A stretch of DNA of 64,000 bases, taken from Hydrocarboniphaga sp. (GTDB lineage Bacteria; Pseudomonadota; Gammaproteobacteria; Nevskiales; Nevskiaceae). The notes beneath the pieces are model-generated. The model saw only the letters and a list, made by a program, of their open reading frames with translations, was not told where the DNA came from and did no database searches. Positions within the stretch are counted from its first letter, which is position 1; every line of letters begins with the position of its first letter. Below, one piece after another: positions 36,086 through 44,061 of this stretch. The stretch covers positions 1 to 64,000 of the forward strand of contig NZ_JAQGNT010000036.1 of assembly GCF_028291725.1 (NCBI RefSeq). Direction: 5' to 3'. Both the position numbers and the translations under genes were made by a program.

Positions 36086-37080
36086 GGCGGATGCACCAGC
36101 GCCGCCAGTTCGGTGCGGCTGAATACGCCCAGCTTGCGGTACACCCGATACAGATGATTGGCGACCGTCGATGGCGCGACGCCGATTTTCTTCGCGGCCT
36201 GTTTGAACGACATTCCCTGTGCGACGGCGTTGACCACCTCGCGCTCGCGCACCGTCAGCCGGTCGAGCGGGCCCGCGGTCCAGAGGTGAACCAGGAACAG
36301 ATCGCCGAGCGCCTCGCATTTGACGCCGAGCGTGCCGACCAGCCCGGTGGAGCCGGCTTCCGGCAACGGGAAAGGCAGCGCCTGCGGCGGCTGCGGATGC
36401 GGATAATGGGTTTCCAGCAGATCCAGAAAACGCGGCTGCGCCTCGTGGAACAGGCCGGTGCTGTCGACGACCGCCGCGCCGCTGCCGGGCGGGCGATCGC
36501 TGCGATGCAGCTCGTAGACGAAGAACACATGCGAGGCGGCGTTGAACAGGTGATAGGTAATGCGCCGCTGCCATTCCTTTTCCTGCGCGCTGAACTGCTC
36601 GTCAGGATTTTTGCGGTACAGCGTCACCAGGCTGTACAGGCCGCTGCGGCGCTCCAGGTGGCCGGTCGACAGGATCCGCTCGATCCCATGCGGCTGGAAA
36701 ACCCGCCGATAGACCTCGGTCTTGTGGAAAGCCTCGTCCGACAGCACGCTGGCCATGTCCACCGGCTGCTCGAGGTTGGCCATGATGCGCGGGAGCAAGG
36801 GATTGATCTGGTGCGTGGCCTCGAGCTGCGACGGAAATTCTTCCGGCAGGCCGACGATGGTGCGGGTATGGAAGCGCCCCTGTGCGGCGCTGCCGCTGCC
36901 CCAGAGCGCGCCGTCGTGCGGAATCACCCGCGCCAGCGTTTCCAGCGCCCAGGCGCGGTAGCGCTCGGGCGCGATCGCCAGGCCGGATCGATACAAGCGC
37001 GCGATGTAGCGATCGACCTTGAGGTCGGCCGGCTCCGAGGATGCGGGGGATTCGACAGCTGCCGACACCGGGATTCCCAT
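36082..37080 (-). CDS. LuxR-family transcriptional regulator
   Basis: A 332-residue regulator. The C-terminal LuxR helix-turn-helix (about residues 268-325) reads LTVREREVVNAVAQGMSFKQ then IGVAPSTVANHLYRVYRKLGV. The N-terminal ~250 residues look like a GAF/PAS-type sensor but no ligand can be named. It is not a classic acyl-homoserine-lactone domain by eye. Its TAG stop lies in a REP half copy. It diverges from a DUF1134 gene 151 bp away, a possible target. Confidence 0.88.
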   Translation of the reverse strand: MGIPVSAAVESPASSEPADLKVDRYIARLYRSGLAIAPERYRAWALETLARVIPHDGALWGSGSAAQGRFHTRTIVGLPEEFPSQLEATHQINPLLPRIMANLEQPVDMASVLSDEAFHKTEVYRRVFQPHGIERILSTGHLERRSGLYSLVTLYRKNPDEQFSAQEKEWQRRITYHLFNAASHVFFVYELHRSDRPPGSGAAVVDSTGLFHEAQPRFLDLLETHYPHPQPPQALPFPLPEAGSTGLVGTLGVKCEALGDLFLVHLWTAGPLDRLTVREREVVNAVAQGMSFKQAAKKIGVAPSTVANHLYRVYRKLGVFSRTELAALVHPP

Positions 37081-37231
37081 TTTGAATTGTCTGGTCGGAT
37101 GGTCTGGTGATCAATGTAGCAGCGCGGCATGGTCCGTATGTAGGCTACTAATGACCAGTCACGCTCCGTTAAGGTTGCGCTCATCCGTTACCGAAAGACT
37201 GGGCGACCTTTTTTCGTCGGAGCGGGACTTT

Positions 37232-37852
37232 ATGCGTCAGTTGATCGTAGCGGTGCTGTCGATGGTTTTCGTGTGTTCGGCGGTGGTGGCGGTTGCTCAG
37301 TCCGAGCCGACTCCAGTCGAGCCGCCCGCCGACGAGGCCGCGACCACCGGTGGTCAGCCGGTCAGCCAGGACACGTACAGCCCCGATGAAATCGTCTCGA
37401 AAGGCCGCGACTTTTTCGGCGCCACCACCGAAGGCTTCGCCAAGGCGATCGAGAAGGTTTTTGCCGAGCAGGGCCGGCCCAATGCCTACATCGTCGGTGA
37501 AGAGGGCAGCGGCGCGATCGTGGTTGGTCTGCGTTACGGCAAGGGCACGCTGAACTACAAGGGCGGCGGTGGCCTGCCGCTGTACTGGCAGGGTCCGTCG
37601 GCCGGCTGGGACTTCGGCGGCAATGCCAGCAAGGTGTTTACGCTGGTCTACAACCTGCGCACCACCAACGAGATGCTGCAGCGCTTTCCAGGCGTCGACG
37701 GCAGCCTGTATATCGTCGGCGGCATCGGCGTGAACTATCAGCGCAGCGGCGACATCACGCTGGCGCCGATCCGCACCGGCGTCGGCCTGCGCGCTGGCGC
37801 CAGCATCGGCTATCTGCACTACACGCTGAAGCGTTCGCTGATTCCGTTCTGA
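37232..37852 (+). CDS. DUF1134 family periplasmic protein (EipA-like)
   Basis: A 206-residue protein with a signal peptide (cut near VAVAQSE) and an acidic/Pro-rich linker. The DUF1134 core shows KAIEKVFAEQGRPNAYIVGEE, GSGAIVVGLRYGKGTL and VGLRAGASIGYLHYT. In alphaproteobacteria a DUF1134 member (EipA) supports envelope integrity; a similar role here is inferred. The ATG at 37232 is supported by the signal sequence; the longer frame lacks one. Confidence 0.88.
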   Translation: MRQLIVAVLSMVFVCSAVVAVAQSEPTPVEPPADEAATTGGQPVSQDTYSPDEIVSKGRDFFGATTEGFAKAIEKVFAEQGRPNAYIVGEEGSGAIVVGLRYGKGTLNYKGGGGLPLYWQGPSAGWDFGGNASKVFTLVYNLRTTNEMLQRFPGVDGSLYIVGGIGVNYQRSGDITLAPIRTGVGLRAGASIGYLHYTLKRSLIPF

Positions 37853-37856
37853 GCGG

Positions 37857-37932
37857 TGTTGGGGTTCGCGTTGCTCACCCCAACCTACAATGTTCCGCTC
37901 GTAGGTTGGGGTGAGCGCAGCGAACCCCAACA
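37857..37932. repeat. REP-like palindrome, family 1 (copy c)
   Basis: Arms run in the opposite order from copy a: TGTTGGGGTTCGCG...CCCCAACCTAC then GTAGGTTGGGG...CGAACCCCAACA. It fills the whole gap between the convergent DUF1134 and GNAT genes and touches the GNAT stop codon. Confidence 0.9.
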
Positions 37933-38394
37933 TCAAGCCGGGCCGATGCGCTTGACGAAATGAAACGAGCTGACGTGCATGCGCTCGCGGAAATAGAAGC
38001 GATGCGCGTCGGTCCTCTGGGTTCCAGAGTCCAGCGTAAGCCACTCGCATTGCATCAGCACGGCCTTGTCGGCGCACCAGTCGAGCAGGGCCTTGCCGGC
38101 TCCGCTGGAACGCGATGCCGGGTCGGTCACCAGATCGTCGACATACAACGCGCGGCGATACGCCGTGTTGACGATCAACCTCCAGACCATGACGGCGACC
38201 ACACGGTCGCCGTCGGCGGCGACCGCCATGCGTCCCCCGTGTTCAAAGACTTGCTGCAGGCAGTCGGCATAGCGCTCGGGCAGGGCGGGCCGCAGTTGGC
38301 GATGTACGGTCTCGGAGCGCAGCAACCAGTCCTCATGGATCAGGATGCCGGTGTCGTCGGTGACCGCAATCACCGGGTAAGCGTGTTGTTTCAT
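37933..38394 (-). CDS. GNAT family N-acetyltransferase
   Basis: A 153-residue acetyl-CoA-dependent acetyltransferase. Motif A is visible as ALYVDDLVTDPASRSSGAGKALLDW, with the R/Q-x-x-G-x-G/A acetyl-CoA loop (RSSGAGKA), and the end is DAHRFYFRERMHVSSFHF. The substrate cannot be told. The ATG at 38394 is chosen because AGGG sits nine bases upstream; ATG at 38400 is possible. The stop abuts a REP. Confidence 0.88.
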   Translation of the reverse strand: MKQHAYPVIAVTDDTGILIHEDWLLRSETVHRQLRPALPERYADCLQQVFEHGGRMAVAADGDRVVAVMVWRLIVNTAYRRALYVDDLVTDPASRSSGAGKALLDWCADKAVLMQCEWLTLDSGTQRTDAHRFYFRERMHVSSFHFVKRIGPA

Positions 38395-38557
38395 CCGCAT
38401 AAGCCCTATTTTTCCCTTTGGAAACAGATTAAAGGAACTGCGCGCGGCCGTCGCGGTCTGAACCCTTGCCCAGGGCAATACCGCTGAACCTGGTGTTTGC
38501 TAGACTGCGGTTTCGGTGTAACGCCACGTAACAAGACACGTAACAAGAGAGGATGTC

Positions 38558-39268
38558 ATGAAGGATCTGCAGACCCAGTACCGCGGCCCGGGTATCGATG
38601 CCGGTTTTGGCCGCGCCGGTGCGGTGACGCCAGCGCAGAGGGTCCTGCGCCAGACCTACAGCCTGCTGTCGCTGACGCTGCTGTTCAGCGCCGCGATGGC
38701 CGGGGTGTCGATGGCACTCCATGTTCCCTACGGGCTCAGCCTGATGTGCTCGCTGGTGTCGATGGGCCTGTTGTGGTTCGTCGTGCCGCGCACCGCCAAT
38801 TCCGAAGCGGGCATTTGGGTCGTGTTCGGCGTGACCGGACTGCTCGGCTTCGGCCTCGGCCCGATCATCAACATGCACCTGAAGATGGCCAACGGTCCGC
38901 AGACCGTGATGATGGCGCTTGGCCTGACCGGTGCGATCTTCGTCGGCCTGTCCGCCTACGCGGTGAAGACGCGCCGCGATTTCAGTTTCATGCGCGGCTT
39001 CCTGGTCGGCGGCATCATCCTCGCGTTCACGCTGAGCATCGGCCTGTTGATCGCGTCGTTCTTCGGCGTGTATCTGCAGCCGCTGTCGCTGGCGATCTCG
39101 GCGATGTTCGCGCTGCTGATGTGCGGCATGATCCTGTATCAGACCGGCGATATCATCAACGGCGGCGAGACCAACTACGTGCTCGCGACCGTGTCGCTGT
39201 ACCTGTCGATCTACAATTTGTTCCTCAGCCTGCTGCAGCTTCTGGGCTACGCCAACAGCGACGATTGA
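38558..39268 (+). CDS. Bax inhibitor-1/YccA family membrane protein
   Basis: A 236-residue inner-membrane protein with seven hydrophobic segments. The BI-1 family signature is seen in ALLMCGMILYQTGDIINGGETNYVLATVSLYLSIYNLF, with the acidic residues that form the pH-gated calcium site in homologues. YccA modulates FtsH in E. coli; the same role here is inferred. An intrinsic terminator follows. Confidence 0.92.
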   Translation: MKDLQTQYRGPGIDAGFGRAGAVTPAQRVLRQTYSLLSLTLLFSAAMAGVSMALHVPYGLSLMCSLVSMGLLWFVVPRTANSEAGIWVVFGVTGLLGFGLGPIINMHLKMANGPQTVMMALGLTGAIFVGLSAYAVKTRRDFSFMRGFLVGGIILAFTLSIGLLIASFFGVYLQPLSLAISAMFALLMCGMILYQTGDIINGGETNYVLATVSLYLSIYNLFLSLLQLLGYANSDD

Positions 39269-39286
39269 TTGCCTGCGAGCTTCAAC

Positions 39287-39313
39287 AAAAGCCCCGCGAA
39301 AGCGGGGCTTTTT
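39287..39313 (+). terminator. Rho-independent terminator after yccA-like gene
   Basis: AAAAGCCCCGC, a short GAAA loop, then GCGGGGCTTTTT; 18 bp after the stop codon. Confidence 0.9.
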
Positions 39314-39320
39314 CGCGTCT

Positions 39321-39399
39321 GTAGGTCGGCAATCCCTTGCCGACGTGTACGGTCGATGCGCAATGACTGCCTCACGTCGGCAAAGGATTGCCGACCTAC
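39321..39399. repeat. REP-like palindrome, family 3 (copy b)
   Basis: GTAGGTCGGCAATCCCTTGC at the left, inverted GGATTGCCGACCTAC at the right. It lies between the convergent yccA-like gene and tatD, three bases from the tatD stop codon. Confidence 0.9.
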
Positions 39400-39402
39400 G
39401 GT

Positions 39403-40197
39403 TCAGGCCCGGATTGCGATGCGGAAGAATCGCATCGCGTTGTCCGTGGTGATGTTCGCCAGCTCGTCTTCATCGACACCGCGCGCCGCGGCGATCGTGC
39501 GCAGCACGTAGATCAGATAGCCCGGCTCGTTGCGGCGATGCGCGGCTTTGGGCGCGGTGCGCGGCAGCAGGTACGGTGCGTCGGTTTCGATCAGCAGGCG
39601 ATCGGCGGGGATGCCGCGCACCGCGGCCAGCAGATGGCGGCCGCGGCGTTCGTCGCAGATCCAGCCGGTGATGCCGATGTGGCAGTCGAGCCGCAGGTAA
39701 TCGGCGAGCGCTTCGGTGGTGTCGGTGAAGCAGTGCACCACGGCGTCGGCGAGTTGGCTGCGGTAGTCGCGAAGAATCGCGAAAAAATCCGGGTGCGCAT
39801 CGCGCTGATGCAGGAATACCGGCAGTTTCAGCTCCACTGCGAGATCGAGCTGGGCGGTGAACGCGCGGCGCTGGGCTTCGCGCGGCGACAGATCGCGAAA
39901 ATAATCCAGGCCGCATTCACCCATCGCCAGCACCCCGGGCTGCGATGCGAGCCTGCGCAGCGCTTCTGCGAGCGCCTCGTTCCAGTCGCTGGCGTGATGC
40001 GGGTGCAGGCCGGCGGTGGCATACAAAAAACCAGGGTGCGCGGCCGCCAGCGTCGCCGCGGCCTGCGAGCTTTCCGCCGAACTGCCGGTGACGACGATCG
40101 CGCCGACGCCGGCATGCTGCGCGCGCGCCAGCACCGCCGGCAGATCCTGCCCGAAGCTCTCATGCGCCAGATTGGCGCCGATGTCGATGAGCTTCAC
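39403..40197 (-). CDS. tatD: TatD family hydrolase/DNase
   Basis: Metal-dependent TIM-barrel hydrolase of 264 residues. Metal ligands are visible in MKLIDIGANL (where the usual second His is N, as in E. coli TatD), GLHPHHA, GECGLDYFR, VFLHQRDAH, HCFT and IETDAPYL. TatD proteins act as 3'-5' exonucleases in DNA repair. Start at GTG 40197. It is 10 bp downstream of the HTTM-DCC gene on the same strand. Confidence 0.93.
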   Translation of the reverse strand: MKLIDIGANLAHESFGQDLPAVLARAQHAGVGAIVVTGSSAESSQAAATLAAAHPGFLYATAGLHPHHASDWNEALAEALRRLASQPGVLAMGECGLDYFRDLSPREAQRRAFTAQLDLAVELKLPVFLHQRDAHPDFFAILRDYRSQLADAVVHCFTDTTEALADYLRLDCHIGITGWICDERRGRHLLAAVRGIPADRLLIETDAPYLLPRTAPKAAHRRNEPGYLIYVLRTIAAARGVDEDELANITTDNAMRFFRIAIRA

Positions 40198-40207
40198 TAC
40201 CGCGGAC

Positions 40208-42001
40208 TCAGCGCGCGCCGGGAGCCGTGCAATCCTGGCGGCCGAGCACGCGCTGCTCGAGGCGCCGGCCTGTGCCGCTCTGCAAATCGAGCACCGAGAT
40301 CAGCTTGAAGTCCACGAGCCGGTCAGCTGAGTCGGCGGAGCGATCCGCGTTCCAGCGCTGGCACAGATACTCCGACCAGCGCGCACGCGTTGCCGCGAGT
40401 TGCGGCTGCGCCATCTGCCGGCGGAACGCGCGCCAGCGCACGCCGTCGTCGCGCGCCGCGCCCGGTTCGTCGAAGCGCAGCGCGTCGCCGGCACTGCGCA
40501 GCGCGTCGACTTCGCGGCCGTCGCCGGTATGGCCGGCCGCCACCCACCAGCTATCGGCCGGAACCGGCGAGGGCGAGTAAGCGTCCCAGCGCTGGTCGAG
40601 CCGCAGCAGTTCCAGCGGCGGCGCCAGCAGGCGTTCGAACGGCCCGTCCGGCGTGCGCAGGCCGGCAAGGTTCCACACCAGCACCAGCGTCGCCAGCAGG
40701 CCCGCCAGGCGCTGCATGCCGATCGACGGCACGAACGGCAGCGCAGGCTCCGGCAGCAGCTTGTCGCCGAGACGGCTCAGCACAGCACGGTTGCGGGCGA
40801 TGGCCTCGTAGACGAGATCGGCGGCGCCGCTCAAGCCCAGGGGCAGAGCCAGCACGCCGACCCAGGCGAATAGCGGCGAGCGCCGGATCAGCAGCAGCAT
40901 CGCGGCACCTTTCAGATGTGCGGTGTCATCGTGGTCGATCACCACCCAGGAGTCGTTCGCGCGCAGCAGTGAATCCGCGCGGCGGTTGTCCTGCGCCGGC
41001 AGCACGCGCGCATTCGGCAGCGCCAGCAGTTGGGTCAGCAGCCGGCAGGTTTTCAGGCAGAACCCGCAGCTGCGGTCGTAATAGAGGCGCAGTTCGGTGC
41101 CTGGTTGCTGCCGCCGGATATGCCGGGCGCGGTTTTCCCAGAACGTCGCACCGACCAGCGCGATCAGGCCGGCGATTTGCGCCCAGGCCAGCATCCCGGT
41201 GGACAGCGTGAACATCGTCAGCAGCGCGACCAGCAGCAGCTGCAGCAGCAACACCGCGCGGACGATCATGCGATATCGCGCCGCGCGCGTGGTACCGGCG
41301 CGCAGCAGCAGAATAAGCGGCGCGATCAGTTGCGCGCACACCGCCCAGGTGGCGAGCGCCTGGTTCGCGTCGGCGTGCTCGCGCAGCCAGCGTCCAGCCG
41401 CCAGCGTGTCGGTGTCGGCCGCGTAGAGGTCGGCCGCTGCCGGTTGTAGCAGCGCCTGGAAGAAAAACACCGACAGCACCTGCAGCAGCAGCGCGGCCGA
41501 GGCCCAGGAGGCGTGACGGTGATCGGTGGGCGGCGCTTTGGGCGACAGTGCGGCGTCGATGCTCCAGCGCGCCGCGGTCGGCAGGAACAGGCACCAGAAC
41601 AGCAGTACGCAGATCAGCGTATCGCCGGCGCCGAGCACCAGCGGATTGCGGTTCAGCAGCGACGCGCTCAGCAGCCAGGCGAGCAGATTTGCTATCCGCG
41701 TGCGCCAGCCGAAGGCCAGCGCCAGCGCGGCGCCGGCCTGTGCCAGCAGCAGCAGGCTTTGGAACCAGGCCTGGCCATTGGCCAGGTGCAGTGACCAGCG
41801 CCAGCCGGAGACGACGTCGCCCTGCAGCGCGCGCGGCAGGATGCCGGTGTCGCTGTAGAACGCGCTGACCTCGGTCAGGCGCGACAGCGTGTCGACCAGC
41901 AGCAGCAGGCCGAGTACGAAGCGCAGTGCCGCGAGCGATCGCAGATCGAGCGCGAAGGCGCGCCCGAGGCGCTCGGTCCAGAATCGGGGAGAGGGGTTCA
42001 T
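40208..42001 (-). CDS. HTTM-domain membrane protein fused to a DCC1-like thiol-disulfide domain
   Basis: A 597-residue protein. Residues 15-290 form an HTTM/vitamin-K-carboxylase-like bundle of about eight membrane helices (DTLSRLTEVSAFYSDTGILP). Residues 300-415 are a DCC (DUF393) thioredoxin-like domain with LYYDRSCGFCLKTC (C312xxC315). A C-terminal domain of ~170 residues follows (SPVPADSWWVAAG). HTTM and DCC proteins are often separate neighbours; here they are one chain. The reaction is unknown; redox chemistry at the membrane is likely. The ATG at 42001 is chosen to start just before the first helix. Confidence 0.85.
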   Translation of the reverse strand: MNPSPRFWTERLGRAFALDLRSLAALRFVLGLLLLVDTLSRLTEVSAFYSDTGILPRALQGDVVSGWRWSLHLANGQAWFQSLLLLAQAGAALALAFGWRTRIANLLAWLLSASLLNRNPLVLGAGDTLICVLLFWCLFLPTAARWSIDAALSPKAPPTDHRHASWASAALLLQVLSVFFFQALLQPAAADLYAADTDTLAAGRWLREHADANQALATWAVCAQLIAPLILLLRAGTTRAARYRMIVRAVLLLQLLLVALLTMFTLSTGMLAWAQIAGLIALVGATFWENRARHIRRQQPGTELRLYYDRSCGFCLKTCRLLTQLLALPNARVLPAQDNRRADSLLRANDSWVVIDHDDTAHLKGAAMLLLIRRSPLFAWVGVLALPLGLSGAADLVYEAIARNRAVLSRLGDKLLPEPALPFVPSIGMQRLAGLLATLVLVWNLAGLRTPDGPFERLLAPPLELLRLDQRWDAYSPSPVPADSWWVAAGHTGDGREVDALRSAGDALRFDEPGAARDDGVRWRAFRRQMAQPQLAATRARWSEYLCQRWNADRSADSADRLVDFKLISVLDLQSGTGRRLEQRVLGRQDCTAPGAR

Positions 42002-42116
42002 GCCGGCCAAAATCTTACAGCAGTCGCAGGCGGACCAGACCAGCGGATCCGAGATCGGCAGCCGCTCGTGCAAGGCCGCGGTCGCGCGGCCCGGACGCCC
42101 CGTCTAGACTTTGCCG

Positions 42117-42836
42117 ATGACGACCCGGACCTCCGCCACCACTTTCGCCTTTCCCTCGGCCGATCTGCCCGCGCCGGGTGCCTCGCTGGACCTGCTGCTG
42201 CCCGGTGCCGCCGGCAAGCTCGAGGTGATCCTCGCCGCGCCGCGCGAGACCGCTGCGCGCGGTATCGCGGTGATCTGCCATCCGCATCCGCTGTACGGCG
42301 GTGCGATGAGCAACAAGGTCACCTACACCCTGGCATCGATCGCACTGAACGCGGGTTTCTACGCGCTGCGCTTCAATTTTCGCGGTGTCGGCCGCAGCGA
42401 AGGTGCGCATGACGAGGGCCGCGGCGAGATCGAAGATACCTTGCTGCTGGTCGATTGGCTGCGGCAACGCGTGCCGGCCGCCGGTAGTGGAGAACCGCTG
42501 CCGCTGCTGCTGGCGGGTTTCTCGTTCGGCGGCTATGTCAGCGTCGCTGCCGCGGCGACGGCGCGGCCGAGCTTGCAGATCAGCGTCGCACCGCCTTTCG
42601 GCGGACGCTTCGTCTACCAGGCCAGGCCCGCGCGGCCACCCTGTCCCTGGCTGGTGATCCACAGCCGCGACGATGACACGGTCGCCTACGACGAGACCGC
42701 GGCCGCGCTGGCCGCATATGAGCCGCCCGCAGAACTGTTCACCGTCGACGGTGCCGGCCATTTCTTCAACGGCCGGCTGAACGATATCCGGGAGGCCGCC
42801 GGTGATTTCATTCAACGCCATCTTCCGGCGCCCTGA
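42117..42836 (+). CDS. Alpha/beta hydrolase, COG2945-like
   Basis: A 239-residue cytoplasmic hydrolase. Motifs are AVICHPHPLYGGAMSNKV, FRGVGRSEG, the nucleophile elbow GFSFGG, the acid region VIHSRDDDTV and the late His in GAGHFFNGRL. It matches the COG2945 group of predicted hydrolases of unknown substrate. The ATG at 42117 is used; a TTG six bases earlier is possible. Confidence 0.88.
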   Translation: MTTRTSATTFAFPSADLPAPGASLDLLLPGAAGKLEVILAAPRETAARGIAVICHPHPLYGGAMSNKVTYTLASIALNAGFYALRFNFRGVGRSEGAHDEGRGEIEDTLLLVDWLRQRVPAAGSGEPLPLLLAGFSFGGYVSVAAAATARPSLQISVAPPFGGRFVYQARPARPPCPWLVIHSRDDDTVAYDETAAALAAYEPPAELFTVDGAGHFFNGRLNDIREAAGDFIQRHLPAP

Positions 42837-42894
42837 GCTATCCTGCCGCGGCCGTCACCTACCCTCATTTCTTACAAAGTCACATGGAGATCAC

Positions 42895-43599
42895 ATGAAG
42901 CGTCTGTTGCTCGCCTGCTGCTTCGTCGCCGGCCCTGCCATGGCGGATGACTACGACATCGTCACTCCGGATCAGGGCGCATTCCATTCCGTGTCCAAGG
43001 ATCTGGTCAGTGCGTTCAGCTATCACACACTGGCGCCTGCCGAAGCCACCGGCATCACCGGCTTTGGCATCGGCGGTTTCGGCAGCTACATGTCGACCGA
43101 CGAAAGCGCCTGGAAGACGCTGACCGGCGAGAGCATCAGCGAGATCGGCATGGCCGGCGTCACCGCCCACAAGGGCCTGCCGTTCGGGATCGACGTCGGG
43201 GCGTTCTACGGCTCGGTGCCGACCGCCGGTGCCAGCGTCTACGGCGCCGAACTGCGCTACGCGATACTCGAAGGCGGCATCGCCACGCCGGGCATCGCGG
43301 TCCGCGGTGCGTTCACGAAGTCCGCCGGGATCGACGACATCGACCTGAGCACGTACAGCCTCGACGCCTCGATCTCCAAGGGTTTCGCGTTCGTCACACC
43401 CTATGCCGGCGCCGGTTACATCTGGGGCAAGGTCAAGGTCAAGGGCACCTACAGCGGCGTGCTCGACGACGAAGATCCCAGCCAGGCGCGGCTGTTCGCC
43501 GGCCTGCGTATTTCCGCCGGGTTCCTCGAAATCACGCCGGAATACGAGCACGTCGGCAGCAACAACGTGTTCAACCTGCGCCTGGGTTTCTCCATCTAG
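42895..43599 (+). CDS. Outer-membrane beta-barrel protein
   Basis: A 234-residue protein with a signal peptide (cut near AMADDYD) and alternating hydrophobic strands ending in the C-terminal signature NVFNLRLGFSI. It is likely a small barrel of about eight strands. GGAG lies six bases before the ATG. It is 18 bp upstream of terB on the same strand and may be co-transcribed with the sensory module, but a structural link is not proven. Confidence 0.8.
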   Translation: MKRLLLACCFVAGPAMADDYDIVTPDQGAFHSVSKDLVSAFSYHTLAPAEATGITGFGIGGFGSYMSTDESAWKTLTGESISEIGMAGVTAHKGLPFGIDVGAFYGSVPTAGASVYGAELRYAILEGGIATPGIAVRGAFTKSAGIDDIDLSTYSLDASISKGFAFVTPYAGAGYIWGKVKVKGTYSGVLDDEDPSQARLFAGLRISAGFLEITPEYEHVGSNNVFNLRLGFSI

Positions 43600-43617
43600 C
43601 GGCGCCGGACTTTTCGT

Positions 43618-44061
43618 ATGTGGCAGAAGCTGCTGCGCCATTTTGAATCGCCGCCGGTCGACGAGGCGGCGCGCCAGCGCCTCGCGGTCGCGGTGCTGCT
43701 GCTCGAGTGCGCGCGCGCCGATTTCGAGCGCAGCGAGAACGAGATGCTCGCAGTGCGCGACGCGCTGCGCCGCTATCTGTCGCTCGACGATGCGGCGCTC
43801 GACCGCCTGCTCGCCGAGGCCGGCGAGCAGGCGCGTCAGGCGGTGTCGCTGCACGAGTTCGTGCAGCGCCTGAACGCGAGCATGCAGCCGCCGGACAAGA
43901 TCGAGCTGATCTCGATGCTGTGGCGCGTGGCCTATGCCGACGGCCGGCTCGACGTACACGAAGAGCATCTGCTGCGCCGCCTGGCCGATCTGCTGTACAT
44001 CCCGCACCAGGATTTCATCGCGACCAAGCTCAAGGCTGAGGCGCAAATGCCGAATGGCTGA
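43618..44061 (+). CDS. TerB family tellurite-resistance-like protein
   Basis: A 147-residue all-helical TerB-like domain. Characteristic acidic motifs appear twice: LLECARADFERSENEM and LWRVAYADGRLDVHEEHLLRRLADLL, with a linking IELISM helix. TerB-like domains are thought to bind metal near the membrane. No other ter genes are present, so tellurite resistance cannot be claimed. The stop overlaps the hybrid kinase by 8 bp. Confidence 0.9.
   Translation: MWQKLLRHFESPPVDEAARQRLAVAVLLLECARADFERSENEMLAVRDALRRYLSLDDAALDRLLAEAGEQARQAVSLHEFVQRLNASMQPPDKIELISMLWRVAYADGRLDVHEEHLLRRLADLLYIPHQDFIATKLKAEAQMPNG

Noticed and set aside
43618-44061. Tellurite-resistance operon
   Set aside because: Only a TerB-like domain is present; no terC, terD or terZ genes lie nearby.
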